Shown one piece after another: positions 34,510-45,900 of a stretch of DNA of 64,000 nucleotides. Origin of the DNA: Hallerella sp964587155 (GTDB taxonomy: Bacteria; Fibrobacterota; Fibrobacteria; Fibrobacterales; Fibrobacteraceae). The notes below the pieces were generated by a model that saw nothing but the letters and a program-made list of their open reading frames with translations, made no database searches and was not told the origin of the DNA. Each line of letters starts with the position of its first letter. The stretch's first letter is position 1. The stretch covers positions 24,103-88,102 of the forward strand of contig CAZPKF010000010.1 in NCBI GenBank assembly GCA_964587155.1, given 5' to 3'. The translations under genes and the position numbers were made by a program.

Positions 34510-35811
34510 TCAATCTTTTTTCAGAACCAAAAATGCGAAATTTCCGAATTTTGTGCGCTTCATCACTTTGGAATCGAACTTAATAAAGCCCTCGGTCCCC
34601 GGATGGAGCGTTTCCACGGGAAGGCGTTTGCCATTTTTCATTTCGAGAACGGTCACCTCTTCGCGGATTTCCGGATCTAGCCAAAGCAACCGGGAATTCT
34701 TGCCCATCCGGTTCTTGACGCGGACAAAGACAGAGCCATCCTCTTCGACGCGAATGACCTGCGCGGCAACCGCACCAGTTTTCGAGGGTTCCTGGGTCAT
34801 CTCGTAATTTTGCGGTAAAGGGCCTTTGATAAATCCAGGCATCCGGCCTCGGCTGTCCGTATCGGAAATCAGTTCCCGGGAAACCATCGGGACGCCTTCC
34901 CCTTTAAGTGCGGAATCAATAGCCCTGCGGTAAGCTAGGACGACTGACGCCAGATAGTAGACGCTGCGAGTGCGCCCTTCAATTTTAAAACTCGCAAGGC
35001 GTGCGCGGACCAAATCCGGAATGGATTCCAACGCACACAAATCCCGGCTGCTCATAAAGTAAGTTCCCCACCGGTCTTCGTCCAACGCAATCCGCTCCGG
35101 AGAGTTCTCGTCTTCTGGCAAGGAGCGTTCCAAAAAGAATTCTCCCTCGTGAGGACGGTAATCGTCGGATTGGACTTCGGCATTGGCGAATAAGCGGTAA
35201 GGCATCCGGCAGGAATTGTTGCACATTCCCTGGTTCGCATCGCGGTGCGCGGTCCAATTGCTGAGCATGCAACGCCCGGACATCGCCATGCACACGTTTC
35301 CATGGACAAAAACCTCCAATTCGAGATCCGGACATTTTTCCTGAATTTCCAAAACTTCACCCAGGCGCAGTTCCCGCGAGAGGATAATCCGGGAAACTCC
35401 CAACGACTGCCAGAATTTGGCCGTGAGATAATTTGTCGTATTCGCCTGCACAGATAAGTGAACCGGCAGTTCGGGAAATTCCCGGCGCAAAAAGCCAACG
35501 ATTCCCGGGTCGGCGACAATAACCGCATCCGGGTTAAGTTGACACGCTTCGGACAACGCCTTTTGAAACGGAGCAACTTTTGAATTGTGGGCAATGACAT
35601 TGCTTGTCAGATAAAACTTTTTTCCTTTGGCGTGACAAAGGGAAATTCCCTTTTCGAGATCTTCCAACGAACGGAAGCCGTTTTCCCTGGCGCGGAGAGA
35701 GAACGCCGGCTGCCCAGCATAAACTGCATCCGCCCCGTAGGCCAAAGCGTACTCCAGGCGCGTTAAATCTCCTGCCGGTGCCAACAATTCTGGCTGATAA
35801 ACATTCACCAT
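34510..35811 (-). CDS. trhP: U32-family tRNA hydroxylation protein (TrhP/YegQ-like)
   Basis: 433 residues. The N-terminal U32 domain has ELLAPAGDLTRLEYALAYGAD (broken here for length: Ala-Pro-Ala-Gly-Asp, then Tyr-Gly-Ala-Asp-Ala-Val-Tyr-Ala-Gly), and the Cys cluster SGRCMLSNW...NQGMCNNSCRMPY that binds an Fe-S cluster. This Cys pattern is close to that of YegQ/TrhP, which starts 5-hydroxyuridine formation at tRNA position 34 using prephenate. RlhA (23S rRNA C2501) is the main alternative; the shorter length and the HRD-x-NQG spacing favour TrhP. It overlaps the Wzi-like gene by 7 bases. Confidence 0.8.
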   Translation of the reverse strand: MVNVYQPELLAPAGDLTRLEYALAYGADAVYAGQPAFSLRARENGFRSLEDLEKGISLCHAKGKKFYLTSNVIAHNSKVAPFQKALSEACQLNPDAVIVADPGIVGFLRREFPELPVHLSVQANTTNYLTAKFWQSLGVSRIILSRELRLGEVLEIQEKCPDLELEVFVHGNVCMAMSGRCMLSNWTAHRDANQGMCNNSCRMPYRLFANAEVQSDDYRPHEGEFFLERSLPEDENSPERIALDEDRWGTYFMSSRDLCALESIPDLVRARLASFKIEGRTRSVYYLASVVLAYRRAIDSALKGEGVPMVSRELISDTDSRGRMPGFIKGPLPQNYEMTQEPSKTGAVAAQVIRVEEDGSVFVRVKNRMGKNSRLLWLDPEIREEVTVLEMKNGKRLPVETLHPGTEGFIKFDSKVMKRTKFGNFAFLVLKKD

Positions 35812-37292
35812 TTGAACCCTATCCTCGTGTAAATTTTTTCATCGTTGAAAAGCGTCATTTCCAAACTGTAAAAAAGATAATCGCCGTCATAGCTTATCGC
35901 CGGTGAAAGGGAATACTCCATTTTGGCACCATCGAGAAACTTCTTGGGGAGCTTGTAATGCCCGGAAGTGGGCGTCGTATCGTTGATGGCACTGCCGTAA
36001 TCGGAACCTTTCCAAAGCCATGTGTTTCGGATGTTCACGTTGAAACGTTTGGCGAACCTGCCATACACAGCAAAATCAACCGCCTGGCTGTTGGGACCAT
36101 TCGGGTTGCCGAGAGGCTCTCCCAAATTTGCCGCTTGTGCCGTATTTTGGTGAAAGTGGCTATAAACATAAGGTTCTACCCGAGCATATTCCGCAATCAT
36201 TCCCGCTTCAAGCTTTTTGCCAGCCAAGGAAAAATCCCTGCCGACTTGCATTCCGGCCATCCACGCCCATTTGGCTTCGATATTGTCGTTGTTGATCAAG
36301 CTGATGGGACTTTCAAAATCGTCGATGTAGAATTCCGTATAAATTCGCGCCAAATTGAAAAGCCGATAGTTTGCATCAAAGGCCAAAGCTCCATTATTGT
36401 TGTCTTCTGAAAAATTTCCTTTTTCCATAAACAGCGGCACGACCGGAACAAAAAGCCACGGTTTGTTTTCATTGTAAAGGATTTGCGTCTCGCTCATGCC
36501 CAAAACGAGATTCCCCAAATTCAGTTCATAACGGTGTGCGTAAAGGTTCCGGTCATTCGTATTTTTTGAACTCATGCTGTTGGGAAATATCCGCAAGTCC
36601 CCATATAAGCTGATTACGGCCAAAGGCCCGACATGGAATTCAAATGACAGCGTGTTGTAGGGAAGCGCAAACTGATTGAGGGTGAGATTGTTGTAATAGC
36701 CGGGACCAAAATGAAAAACATCCCGGGCAAGCATCAAACGCCCAAATCCCATGTTCACGGCGAACATTCCCCGGTAACGCGCATAACTGGTGTACTCCAC
36801 TCCATCGTTGTTTTCTTCTTTTTGAAACTCCACAAATTCGCCGTCAAACGATTTCGGATAATCGGCAAAATGATTTTCGACATAAATTCGGGCATCGAGC
36901 ATGAATTCAACGGAATCGCGATATCCCCGCAAATAAAGTCCACCGTCAAGCCCCGGCCAAATCGTATCGCCCAAAGTTTCGCCCCCGCGATAGTCAATGC
37001 CTCCGACAAGGCTTGCCGCAATGGCCTGTTTGTCATCTCGATAATTCAACAAGGCGCGTTTTTCGCTTTCCGCATAATTCTTTCGCCAGTTTGAATCCCG
37101 CCGCGGATAATAAAACATTTGCCCGGCCCCCATTGTCTGCCGATGATATTCAAACAAAAGCGGAGTCGTCTCCAATTGCCTTAAATTCCTCGACCGCTCG
37201 CTTGAAAAAATCGGCGATTCCGCGAAAACGGCAACGGAAAAAAGAACGGCAGCCACAAAAAAGGCGTTAAAAGTTCGATTCAAAAAATCCAT
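35805..37292 (-). CDS. Wzi-like outer-membrane capsule/surface protein
   Basis: 495 residues: signal peptide (about 1-24), then a barrel-type pattern with abundant Tyr, Asn, Phe and Gly and a C-terminal aromatic residue (Gly-Phe-Lys-Trp). The arrangement, including a FGPGYYNNL motif around residue 195, matches the capsule-assembly Wzi family, an 18-strand barrel that attaches capsular polysaccharide to the surface. No capsule-synthesis cluster is near, so the ligand could be another surface glycan. It overlaps trhP by 7 bases. Confidence 0.78.
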   Translation of the reverse strand: MDFLNRTFNAFFVAAVLFSVAVFAESPIFSSERSRNLRQLETTPLLFEYHRQTMGAGQMFYYPRRDSNWRKNYAESEKRALLNYRDDKQAIAASLVGGIDYRGGETLGDTIWPGLDGGLYLRGYRDSVEFMLDARIYVENHFADYPKSFDGEFVEFQKEENNDGVEYTSYARYRGMFAVNMGFGRLMLARDVFHFGPGYYNNLTLNQFALPYNTLSFEFHVGPLAVISLYGDLRIFPNSMSSKNTNDRNLYAHRYELNLGNLVLGMSETQILYNENKPWLFVPVVPLFMEKGNFSEDNNNGALAFDANYRLFNLARIYTEFYIDDFESPISLINNDNIEAKWAWMAGMQVGRDFSLAGKKLEAGMIAEYARVEPYVYSHFHQNTAQAANLGEPLGNPNGPNSQAVDFAVYGRFAKRFNVNIRNTWLWKGSDYGSAINDTTPTSGHYKLPKKFLDGAKMEYSLSPAISYDGDYLFYSLEMTLFNDEKIYTRIGFKW

Positions 37293-37380
37293 TGCGGAAA
37301 ATTACAAAAATAATCGGAGCATTCTATTCGGCAAAAAGAAGACGGGAACGTTTCCGTCTCCACTAGCCTTTTGCGCCCGA

Positions 37381-39420
37381 TTATTCCTCGCCGACAAAAA
37401 TTCCCGTATCCCGGAGAATCAAACGTTCTTGCGCTTCTTTTAAGCGTTCTAGCGAAGAGACCAAAGTCAAACTTCCCGACTTTTTTCCGCCCATCTTCAC
37501 CCGGGTCACTCCCGTATAGAGGATTTGCCGATTCAAAAGCGGATGACCGTTCCGGAGAGGTAAAAACATTAAAATGTTCGCGTAGCCGGAACCTTGGGAT
37601 TTGTGCACGGTTATGGCAAAAGCCGTATCGACAGCATCTCTTGAAAACATCGAAAGCGGATAACAGGGATAACTTTCGCCACATCGAAGCATCAGATAAT
37701 CCACGCCAGCATCATCTTTGACGACAACGCCCGAATCCCCGTTATACAGCCCAAATGAATTTTGGTTGCGCGTGAACATCAAAATCTGCCCAGGAAAATA
37801 CAAAGAGTCATCGGAAGCATGTTTGCTGCATTTCCAAAGTCCACTACAAATTTCCCGATTGATGTTTTCAACGCCCAAAACGCCCCGTCTTTCTGATGAA
37901 AGGATGCGCGCCTTTTCCGCGGCATTCCAAAGGTCTCGACGCGAATTCAACTCTTCTTCTGACAATTCTTCTTTGGCGGGGTGGACGCGTTCCGCAAGAA
38001 CCGGCAAGTCTTTGCAAAAAGCCTCGGTCCATTTTTGCAGAATCGACCGCAACCGATTTTCCATTTCTTGTCGAGAAATATTGATTCTCTCATCCGTCAA
38101 AGAAACGAAGCGGACGAAATTAGAATCGGACTGCCAAGAAATGTTTGCATCTTCCCACAAGGAAATACCTCCGCATTCCTGGATCGAATTTTCAATCGCC
38201 TTTCCTTCTCCCTGAATCGCCTTGGCAAAACGCCCTATCTCAGATTGGTCCGAAAAACGGTTGGATTCTTTTAATTGCACCACTGCATCGCGGCGGAGTT
38301 CTAGAAGTTCGCCGAGAACAGCCCCTGCATCGACAGAGGGTAGCTGATCTTTATCGCCCAAGACAAACAGCCTGTATTGCGAAGTATCTGCCGGGAGTGC
38401 ACTGACGAATGATGCAAAGAGTCCCAAATCAATCATGCTGGCTTCGTCAACGACAAAAATGGATTTGTCGGGGAAACGGTTCTTTTCGTTGTAAGAAAAT
38501 CTATTTTGAGCAGGATTGAATTTCAACAAACGGTGCATCGTCTGCCCGTCAACCTGGCTGAATTTCTTTACGATTCCCGGATAATTCGCCCGAGCTTCGT
38601 CAGAAATTTCTTCTAAATTCATGGATTCTTTTAACCGATTGGCGGCTTTGCCGCTCGGCGCGACAAAATAGAGATTCCAGTTTTGCATTTCCGGATTTTC
38701 TTGCAACAATTTCCACAACAAAAATTGCACGACAGTCGTTTTTCCGGTTCCAGGCCCGCCTGTGATAATCAAATTAGAAGAGAGTCCACAAAGAATCGCC
38801 CTGATTTGCGCAGGCTTCAAACGAATCTGAGAACGCGGAGAAACAATTTTTTGGATTTCCGATTCTCCACGATGCAATTCCGCATCTGAGATTTCCGGCA
38901 ATTTCTGAAACACCGCATTTTCTGATGTTTGCGAAAATACCCGACAAATGACTTCTTTGTCCATCCAGTATTTTTCTGCAAATAGCCACGGTTCCCCATG
39001 AATATTTTGAATCCGCATGGGGAGCGTAGAAAATTTTCCATCCTCTTCCAAAGCCATCGACATCAAATCGGCACAGCCTTTTTGAAAAATAGGAAGAAAG
39101 TCCTCCGCAACCGAAAAGCCATCTTGTGCGCCATTTTCCCATTCCTTCGCCTGAATAATGAGTCCATTCCATTTTTCTTTCCATTTTTCAAGCAAAGTTT
39201 TCGAATTCATCGAAACGCACGTGTTGCCGTCATTCAACAGGGAAAAGTAAACCAACAGAACCTTTTGCGCATCTAGCGAAAGTTCCGAATTATTTCCGTT
39301 CAAAGATTCCTTTTGCATGGCGGCGAGCATTTTTACCAACTTCAAATTCAGCGGTGCCGTTCCGCGAATGGAACGCAATACGCCAAAAAAAGATTCCAAT
39401 GTTCCATTAATTGTTTCCAT
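37381..39420 (-). CDS. recD: Exodeoxyribonuclease V subunit alpha RecD
   Basis: 679 residues. RecD is the 5'-3' SF1B helicase of RecBCD. Walker A is GGPGTGKT (221-228), the DEAS Walker B follows near residue 325, then GDKDQLPSV, and near the C-terminus the TVHKSQGSGY motif of a UvrD-like fold. It starts 22 bases after the recB stop, completing the recC-recB-recD order on the minus strand. No departures from the family noted. Confidence 0.95.
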   Translation of the reverse strand: METINGTLESFFGVLRSIRGTAPLNLKLVKMLAAMQKESLNGNNSELSLDAQKVLLVYFSLLNDGNTCVSMNSKTLLEKWKEKWNGLIIQAKEWENGAQDGFSVAEDFLPIFQKGCADLMSMALEEDGKFSTLPMRIQNIHGEPWLFAEKYWMDKEVICRVFSQTSENAVFQKLPEISDAELHRGESEIQKIVSPRSQIRLKPAQIRAILCGLSSNLIITGGPGTGKTTVVQFLLWKLLQENPEMQNWNLYFVAPSGKAANRLKESMNLEEISDEARANYPGIVKKFSQVDGQTMHRLLKFNPAQNRFSYNEKNRFPDKSIFVVDEASMIDLGLFASFVSALPADTSQYRLFVLGDKDQLPSVDAGAVLGELLELRRDAVVQLKESNRFSDQSEIGRFAKAIQGEGKAIENSIQECGGISLWEDANISWQSDSNFVRFVSLTDERINISRQEMENRLRSILQKWTEAFCKDLPVLAERVHPAKEELSEEELNSRRDLWNAAEKARILSSERRGVLGVENINREICSGLWKCSKHASDDSLYFPGQILMFTRNQNSFGLYNGDSGVVVKDDAGVDYLMLRCGESYPCYPLSMFSRDAVDTAFAITVHKSQGSGYANILMFLPLRNGHPLLNRQILYTGVTRVKMGGKKSGSLTLVSSLERLKEAQERLILRDTGIFVGEE

Positions 39421-39442
39421 TTTTCACCTCAAAATTTTCTTG

Positions 39443-42400
39443 TCAACCCATCAAAAGTTCAACTTGTTCAAACGCATTTTTCAATGCAGAAAAGCTTTTC
39501 CACGTTTGCGCATACAGCCCGGAAGATTTTCCCGGACGGCAGCCGCGGACAAACACGTAATAGACTCCGCCAAAATGCTGTTTGAAAATTTCTTCTTCGC
39601 TTTTTTCCCGGTAAAAAATCTTTAACCAGCGCATCAGACAATACGCATAAAGTACCCGTTGAACAGCGTATTCCGCATCCACTTTTTCTCGAGTTCCTTC
39701 GGAATTGTAATTTTCCAACACGTCTGATTTCCAGTCCAATATGGAGTAATACTCTCCGCGTTTAAAGAGCAAATCCATAAATCCTTTGCAGTAATTTTTC
39801 AACTTTCCAGATTCTTCGGCGTTCAAATGGAAGCTCATTTCTGCAACTCGGTCCGACGATTTCAACGTTTTCAAGGAAAACATTTTTTCCGTCCACTCGC
39901 TTCCGTGAATTTCCGGAAGTTCCGCGTTCATCGTATTCCACGCAAAATACGCCGATTGGCGAATCCAATCCGGATGATTTTTCACATTGAACGCCTGAGA
40001 TTCAAATTGTCTTTTCACCAAATTCAAGAAAGAAACGTCTTCCATTGCAATTTGTGAATTTTCCAAGTTTCCAATTCTTTCAAAATCCATTTCTTCGAAT
40101 ATCTGGTGCAACGCATTGCCAAGACGACTGCCCTTCGGATAATTTTCTCTTTCTGGCAAGGCGTTCTCTTTTACCCATGAATCGTTTTCCAATAAGAATC
40201 GAACAGGAGAAGCGTCCATTTCTTTCAGCCATTTTTTTGTTTCTGCACCAAGACTTTCGCCATCTTCCGCATTCCACTTTTTTCCTTCAACAGAATAATT
40301 GTTTCTGTCCATTTTTCCAGAAAGCGATGAATATGAATGTTGTGAAATGAGTTTTTCCGCGATGGAACCGTTTATTTTCCGAATATGTTCTGAAGAAGAT
40401 TCTTCGTCAGAATCTTCTAATTTTTTAACACTATCCTTGAGTTCTTGTGATTGCTTTTTCCACTCCGACAACAAAGACATTGTCGACAAGTCTTCGAATT
40501 GCGCTGAAGTTTTCACTTTATCCAATGCGTGTTTCAAAAACGGAAACTTCTTGTCCGACCAAATATTCGTGTAATACGGTAAAATCAACACGGATTCCGC
40601 TCGGGTAAAATCCACATAAAACTGGCGACGCCATTCTTCAAGCTGCTCCTCTGTACTTTTTGCTTTGGCGTTAGCTGACAAGCCGAGAAATTTCTTGTCC
40701 GAATCTCGATAGACAAATAATGGTATTTTTGGATTTGTATTCAAGCCCTTAAATCCGGCGACAGATACTACAACCGGAAATTGAAGCCCTTTAGAGGCGT
40801 GAATAGTCATCACCTGAACCGCATCCAATGTATCTGAAACCTTAGAAACTAAATTGCCGTCTTCGTCATCGGCATTTTCGGAATTGATTGAAAGCCCTTT
40901 CAAGTGATTGACGACTTCTTCTAACCCAATGCGATTCTGATACAGGTAATCAAAAATGTAAGCGCCAATCTGTTTGATTTTCGCCAACGATTGCAATTTG
41001 GAATAATCAGACAGATATTTATCTATTTCCGTTTCGGCGTAAATACTTTCTTGAAGTTCTGCAAACCGCCGGCGCTCCACTAAATTGCGCCAAAGCTTGA
41101 ACTTGTGAATTATTGGATTATTGGGATTGTCGAATATTTCACTGTTCACCATTCCAAAATCAAAACGGAAAAAGTCCGAAACCAAAACGGCGTTCAAAAA
41201 TTTACGATTTACTCCTGAAAAATCGGGAGCATCAATGGCGCTCAAAAGAGCAATCCACTGTTGCACTTCGCGACCTTTAAACAAATTGGAATCTTTGTAG
41301 CGGACAAATGGAATTCCAGCATCTTTCATCGCTTTTTCCATATTTTCCATTTCGGAACGGGTCCGCGCCAAAACGGCAATATCCGAAAATTTGAGATTGG
41401 CAAATTTTTTGCCATCTTTGTTGTAATATTGCAACGCAGTGTTGCCCGATTTGTCTTCCGATTTGTCTTTAGGCATCAATTCAACGATCTTCTTAACCGC
41501 ATACCGGGCAAATTCCTCGCTGTCCCGTTTTGAATCTTTTGTTTTCGATGTCTGCGCGACAAAAACGGCGGGACAATTTTTTCCGTTCAACTTCGGTTCT
41601 TTTACTTTTTCTCTGTTCGGACATTTTGATTCTTGAAACTTGAAGGCGTTTGACAACGGAGATGAAGAGTCTCCAGTTGAATTTGCAAAAAAGTCTCCAG
41701 AAAACAGGCTATTGCAAAAGTTCACCATCGATTCTGTTGAACGGTAATTTGTATCCAGGACCATTTTTTCGCCCTTGCCCGAAATCGCCTGAATGGCGTC
41801 CAAGTACACATTCAGATCGGCTCCCTGAAAAGAATAGATGGACTGTTTCGGATCCCCGACAACGATGATATTATTTTTATCGCTGTCCAAAAAAACCGTT
41901 TTGAAAATATCCCATTGCGCCCGATTCGTATCTTGAAATTCATCGACAATGGCGTAACGATACTGTTCGCGGAGTTTTCGGCAAAGAGGAGTTTCAACCA
42001 TTTCCGCAGAAACGACCGCCTTTCGAACCTGCGAAATCATGTCGTTAAACGATTGCACCCGATTCAATTCTTTTTGCTTTTGAAATTCTTCTTTGATTGA
42101 TTCAAAATGCGTCCGGATAAAAATATTTCGCAGGACATCTTTTTCGTTAAATCCCTTTTGATCCAAAAAGAATTCCAACAATTCTTTCAATTCTTGATCT
42201 TGAAAATCCGCTGGGCACAATTTCGATCCAACCGATGCCGCTTTCGCAGAATCATTCAAAATGGACTCTATCAAACCGTCTACCGAGAACTCTTTCGCCT
42301 TAGATTGATCAGTACTATTCGCTCTCTCGAATGCCTTGTATTTTTCCCCGCGATACGATTGCAGACGTTCCCATTTTTCAAACCACGGTTCCCATTGCAA

Positions 42401-42925
42401 TTCGCCGTCCATCTTTTGAAGCGCTCCATTCATAATGGAACGGACTTTTTCCACTTTCAAATGATTCTGGACAATTTCTTCAGACCATTTGTCTCGGATA
42501 TTTTTATCAATCAACTGCAACGAAAGATCTTCGTTCACCATGTCAAGGGCAAAAGGCGTTCCCGATTCGTAGGCAAAATCGCGAAGTGTTTTTTGGCAAA
42601 AAGAATGGATTGTGCCAATTGTCGCAGAATCAATTCCGGCAAGTGCTTTCGCCACCCGTTTTTTTTCTTCAATAGTGAGTTTTTGAGCGCTCTCCGCAGA
42701 TTGCAATTGGTTGCTCAGTTCTTTGCGGATGCGGTTGCGAAGTTCTCCGGCGGCCTTTTCCGTGTATGTCACCAGCAATATTTTTTCCAGCGGAATTCCT
42801 TTTTTGACTAACTCCGCCACGATATTTTTTATCGTGAACGTTTTTCCCGTTCCCGCCGATGCTTCAATGCAATAATTCTTGTCCAATTGAAATTTTTCAA
42901 TTTGAAATGCGTTACTTTCCGACAT
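39443..42925 (-). CDS. recB: Exodeoxyribonuclease V subunit beta RecB
   Basis: The open frame extends to 43009, but the ATG at 42925, with GGAGG six bases upstream, is the better start and overlaps the recC stop by 14 bases. About 1160 residues: an SF1A helicase (Walker A EASAGTGKT, 21-29; DEFQDT Walker B; VGDPKQSIYSFQGAD) and a C-terminal nuclease with GFMDLLF and ILDWKSD motifs, equivalent to the Asp, Asp and Lys of the E. coli active site. It unwinds and degrades double-strand ends until Chi. The Chi sequence for this organism is unknown to me. Confidence 0.95.
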   Translation of the reverse strand: MSESNAFQIEKFQLDKNYCIEASAGTGKTFTIKNIVAELVKKGIPLEKILLVTYTEKAAGELRNRIRKELSNQLQSAESAQKLTIEEKKRVAKALAGIDSATIGTIHSFCQKTLRDFAYESGTPFALDMVNEDLSLQLIDKNIRDKWSEEIVQNHLKVEKVRSIMNGALQKMDGELQWEPWFEKWERLQSYRGEKYKAFERANSTDQSKAKEFSVDGLIESILNDSAKAASVGSKLCPADFQDQELKELLEFFLDQKGFNEKDVLRNIFIRTHFESIKEEFQKQKELNRVQSFNDMISQVRKAVVSAEMVETPLCRKLREQYRYAIVDEFQDTNRAQWDIFKTVFLDSDKNNIIVVGDPKQSIYSFQGADLNVYLDAIQAISGKGEKMVLDTNYRSTESMVNFCNSLFSGDFFANSTGDSSSPLSNAFKFQESKCPNREKVKEPKLNGKNCPAVFVAQTSKTKDSKRDSEEFARYAVKKIVELMPKDKSEDKSGNTALQYYNKDGKKFANLKFSDIAVLARTRSEMENMEKAMKDAGIPFVRYKDSNLFKGREVQQWIALLSAIDAPDFSGVNRKFLNAVLVSDFFRFDFGMVNSEIFDNPNNPIIHKFKLWRNLVERRRFAELQESIYAETEIDKYLSDYSKLQSLAKIKQIGAYIFDYLYQNRIGLEEVVNHLKGLSINSENADDEDGNLVSKVSDTLDAVQVMTIHASKGLQFPVVVSVAGFKGLNTNPKIPLFVYRDSDKKFLGLSANAKAKSTEEQLEEWRRQFYVDFTRAESVLILPYYTNIWSDKKFPFLKHALDKVKTSAQFEDLSTMSLLSEWKKQSQELKDSVKKLEDSDEESSSEHIRKINGSIAEKLISQHSYSSLSGKMDRNNYSVEGKKWNAEDGESLGAETKKWLKEMDASPVRFLLENDSWVKENALPERENYPKGSRLGNALHQIFEEMDFERIGNLENSQIAMEDVSFLNLVKRQFESQAFNVKNHPDWIRQSAYFAWNTMNAELPEIHGSEWTEKMFSLKTLKSSDRVAEMSFHLNAEESGKLKNYCKGFMDLLFKRGEYYSILDWKSDVLENYNSEGTREKVDAEYAVQRVLYAYCLMRWLKIFYREKSEEEIFKQHFGGVYYVFVRGCRPGKSSGLYAQTWKSFSALKNAFEQVELLMG

Positions 42926-45900
42926 GAGAAGCCTCCATTTGAGACGAGGAAAACAGTTCCGGCATGAGTTCCCGCATTTTTTTCCGCGCATTCTTCCATT
43001 CTTCTCCAAAGTTTCCCTCCGCAGCGTACCCGCAAACTTCCGGATTTTGGAGATCCAACAAATCTTTAGCGGCGAAATATTCCAAAGCAGAATTCAGTTC
43101 CTGGAACAATTTTTCAAAAGAATCCAGTTCCTTTTTTTCGTCTGCAATTACCGCAAAGGGAACTGCTTTCCTGAAATTTTCTTCATACATTAAATCGTAA
43201 ATTCGATTCAGTCGATTTTGAGCCTCTTCCTTGTTCAACTGAAGACAAATGGTGTACGGTTTTTTATCTCGTTCCGCCTCTTTTACTTCATTTTTCCAAC
43301 CAAACAAAAATAGTTCCACAGATTGAGCTTCTCCAGCAGCCAACAAGCCAAGAGCGTTCACATAATTAGGCAGAAAATCCGAATCCTTTTTAATTTCCGA
43401 TCGTTTGACTTCAATCAAATTCACTTTATTTCCCGTTTTCTGTAAAATGGAAATATTCCCCGTAAGCGTCCAGCTTACATTTTCACGCGAAAGGGAAACT
43501 TCCAATTTTTGGGAAGTAAACGGCCCGTTTGAAATCCTTCCCTGAATTTTGTTGGCAAAAGAATCTGCTTTTTCTTCCAGCGAGCTCCAAATTTTATCGC
43601 CAAAATTCCCACGTGGAATGTCTCCCTTTTGCAAAAGAATTTCCCGATTCAATTCCGTTTCATCCTGCGCGATTCCCAGTTTTTCAGCAACCATTCTGCG
43701 CAATAGAACCGAATCTTCCAAGGGCGAAAGTTCTATCGGTTCCAAAGAAATTTTTTCTGGATTTTTTTCAATTTTTTCGACATTCAGGAAACGATTCGCC
43801 TGGAATTCAAACGGGTCTTCCAAAAATTTCCGAATGGAAGTAGCGGAAACCCGAATGGGTAAATTTTCCTTTTTCAGCCGAGACTTTTCAGAAAAGTGTT
43901 CCGCTTTCCAAGCTTCTATTTTCAATTTCTTTTCATCCATGCTAAAACATTTCAACGTCTTTTTGTTGCGGCGTTCGCGAGCCGTAAAAAGTTCGTTCCA
44001 AGAGCGATTTTCATCGATTTTTATTTCCCGGATGTTCAACAAAATCTTTCCGTCAGAAGCCTTTTCCACCAAATTCTTCAAATCATTCACCACCGAAGAG
44101 GGATAAAGTTCCTCGTCTTTTGGCAAATACCATCCTTGATAGCTGATGTGAAAACTTTCACTGGTACTCATCAGCTGGCAAAGAAAAGCGTAGCGATTTT
44201 TGTCTATCGCCGAATCATCTCCCGGCCAAGGCTTGACGGATTTTCTCAAATCCAGAGAATCCTCTTTCGGAGCCCCCGGAAAATCTTTGGCATTCGCCCC
44301 CATAAAGAAAAGATGTTTCACGGGAATCGTGCGGTTCGGAGCGAATTTCATAAACGTGATGCCGTTAATCAAAAGGCTGCCGAAACTGTAAGACGATTTT
44401 TGCGTTGATTCCCGCAAAGTCATGTTCACCATGTTCCACGAAATTTCCAGAGCTCCCGCCGCAAATTGATACGCCAATCCATCTAGCGATTCCAAGACAT
44501 TTTGAAAAACAAGCCCTTCGCCATCCAAACCTTTCGGGGGAATTTGCATCAAAAGCCATTCACACAAAAAGTTTTTCAACTCCGAAAAGTCTTTCGATTT
44601 TTCAATCGAAATCGGTTCCATCTGGATCCAATTTTCCAAGGATTCCACCGCATCCGCAAAATGGTTCAACAACTTGTCGTTTCCACTTTCCAAATCCGAA
44701 TAAGGCAAGCAATCGTTGACCGACGAATTCGAAAGCCGCGAAAGCAATAAGCGGCGAACGCCCCAAAGCCAGCCTCCTTTTTTGTCTTCATTGTCTGGGT
44801 AATCGCGGTAAACATTCATTTCGCTCACCCAAGATTCCCACTTGGCGACTTCGTCCGGTTCTATTTTCCGAGCGTTCTGAACCACAGGATTTCGCATCAA
44901 TGAAAAAAAATCCGGGCGGTTCAACGCGCCATTCCTTTTGATGGAAAAAAGTTTTTCAAGGGCGTTCCCGACAAGGGATTCTTTTTCTGCAGAATCCACA
45001 ATAGAATACGGCAAATGGACTCCGTCCTCGTCCCCTTTTTCTTTTTGATCAAAAACTTGAAGAATCGCGGAATAATAATCGGGCAAATTGGGCGATACGA
45101 CAAGGATATCCCGCATAGAAGCCCCTTTCAAAAGCAGCTGGCAAATTTGAGAATGAATCGCTTCGACTTCGCGGACTTTACTGGGCGCAGAAGTAATTGA
45201 AATGGAATCGTCTGCATTTGGAATGGAAAAATTCGGAGAAAACGCATTATTCCGATTTGCCACCATTCTTTGAATTTCATTCAGCAACGTATTGCCGGAC
45301 ACGTCTTCTTTCTGCTGAATTTTTTCCATCTCTTCTTTGGGAAAATCAAAATTGTAATCATTCGCCAAGCACCAAAGTTTAATGCTGTCCCGCCCGGCAC
45401 GGCCCCACGCCCGAAGCAAATCGTTTTCATCCGATTTTAATTCTTCTTCCCCATCGTTTTTCAAATTTTCCCAATACATTTTGGGCTTTAAATCTTCCCA
45501 AAAATGCATACAAGGATTTTGAATGTAAGCGTAAACTTCGTGAGTCTTGGCAAATTCCTGTAAGACAACCCGATAAAATTGTCCCATTCCGGAAAGTCCC
45601 AAAATAAAGACCGGCTTTGACGAATCGAAGTGAAATTTCGGCGTTCCGTTTTCTTTACAGGCTTCGTACATGAACGGCAACGTCAAATAACGGCAATCGG
45701 GATTCACTTTTTCAAATGCCGCAGTCAACATGGATTTTCCGTTTTCCGTGGACTTGTGGAATATAGCGGAATAAAGTTTGCGTTCCCAACCTTCGTTTTC
45801 AACTTCTCCGCCATTTTGGTTTTTAAAAAACGGCAGCAAACGTCCCTCTTTCCAACAGTCGAGAATTCCTTGTGCCCTACTTTCCACATTTCCGGAATTT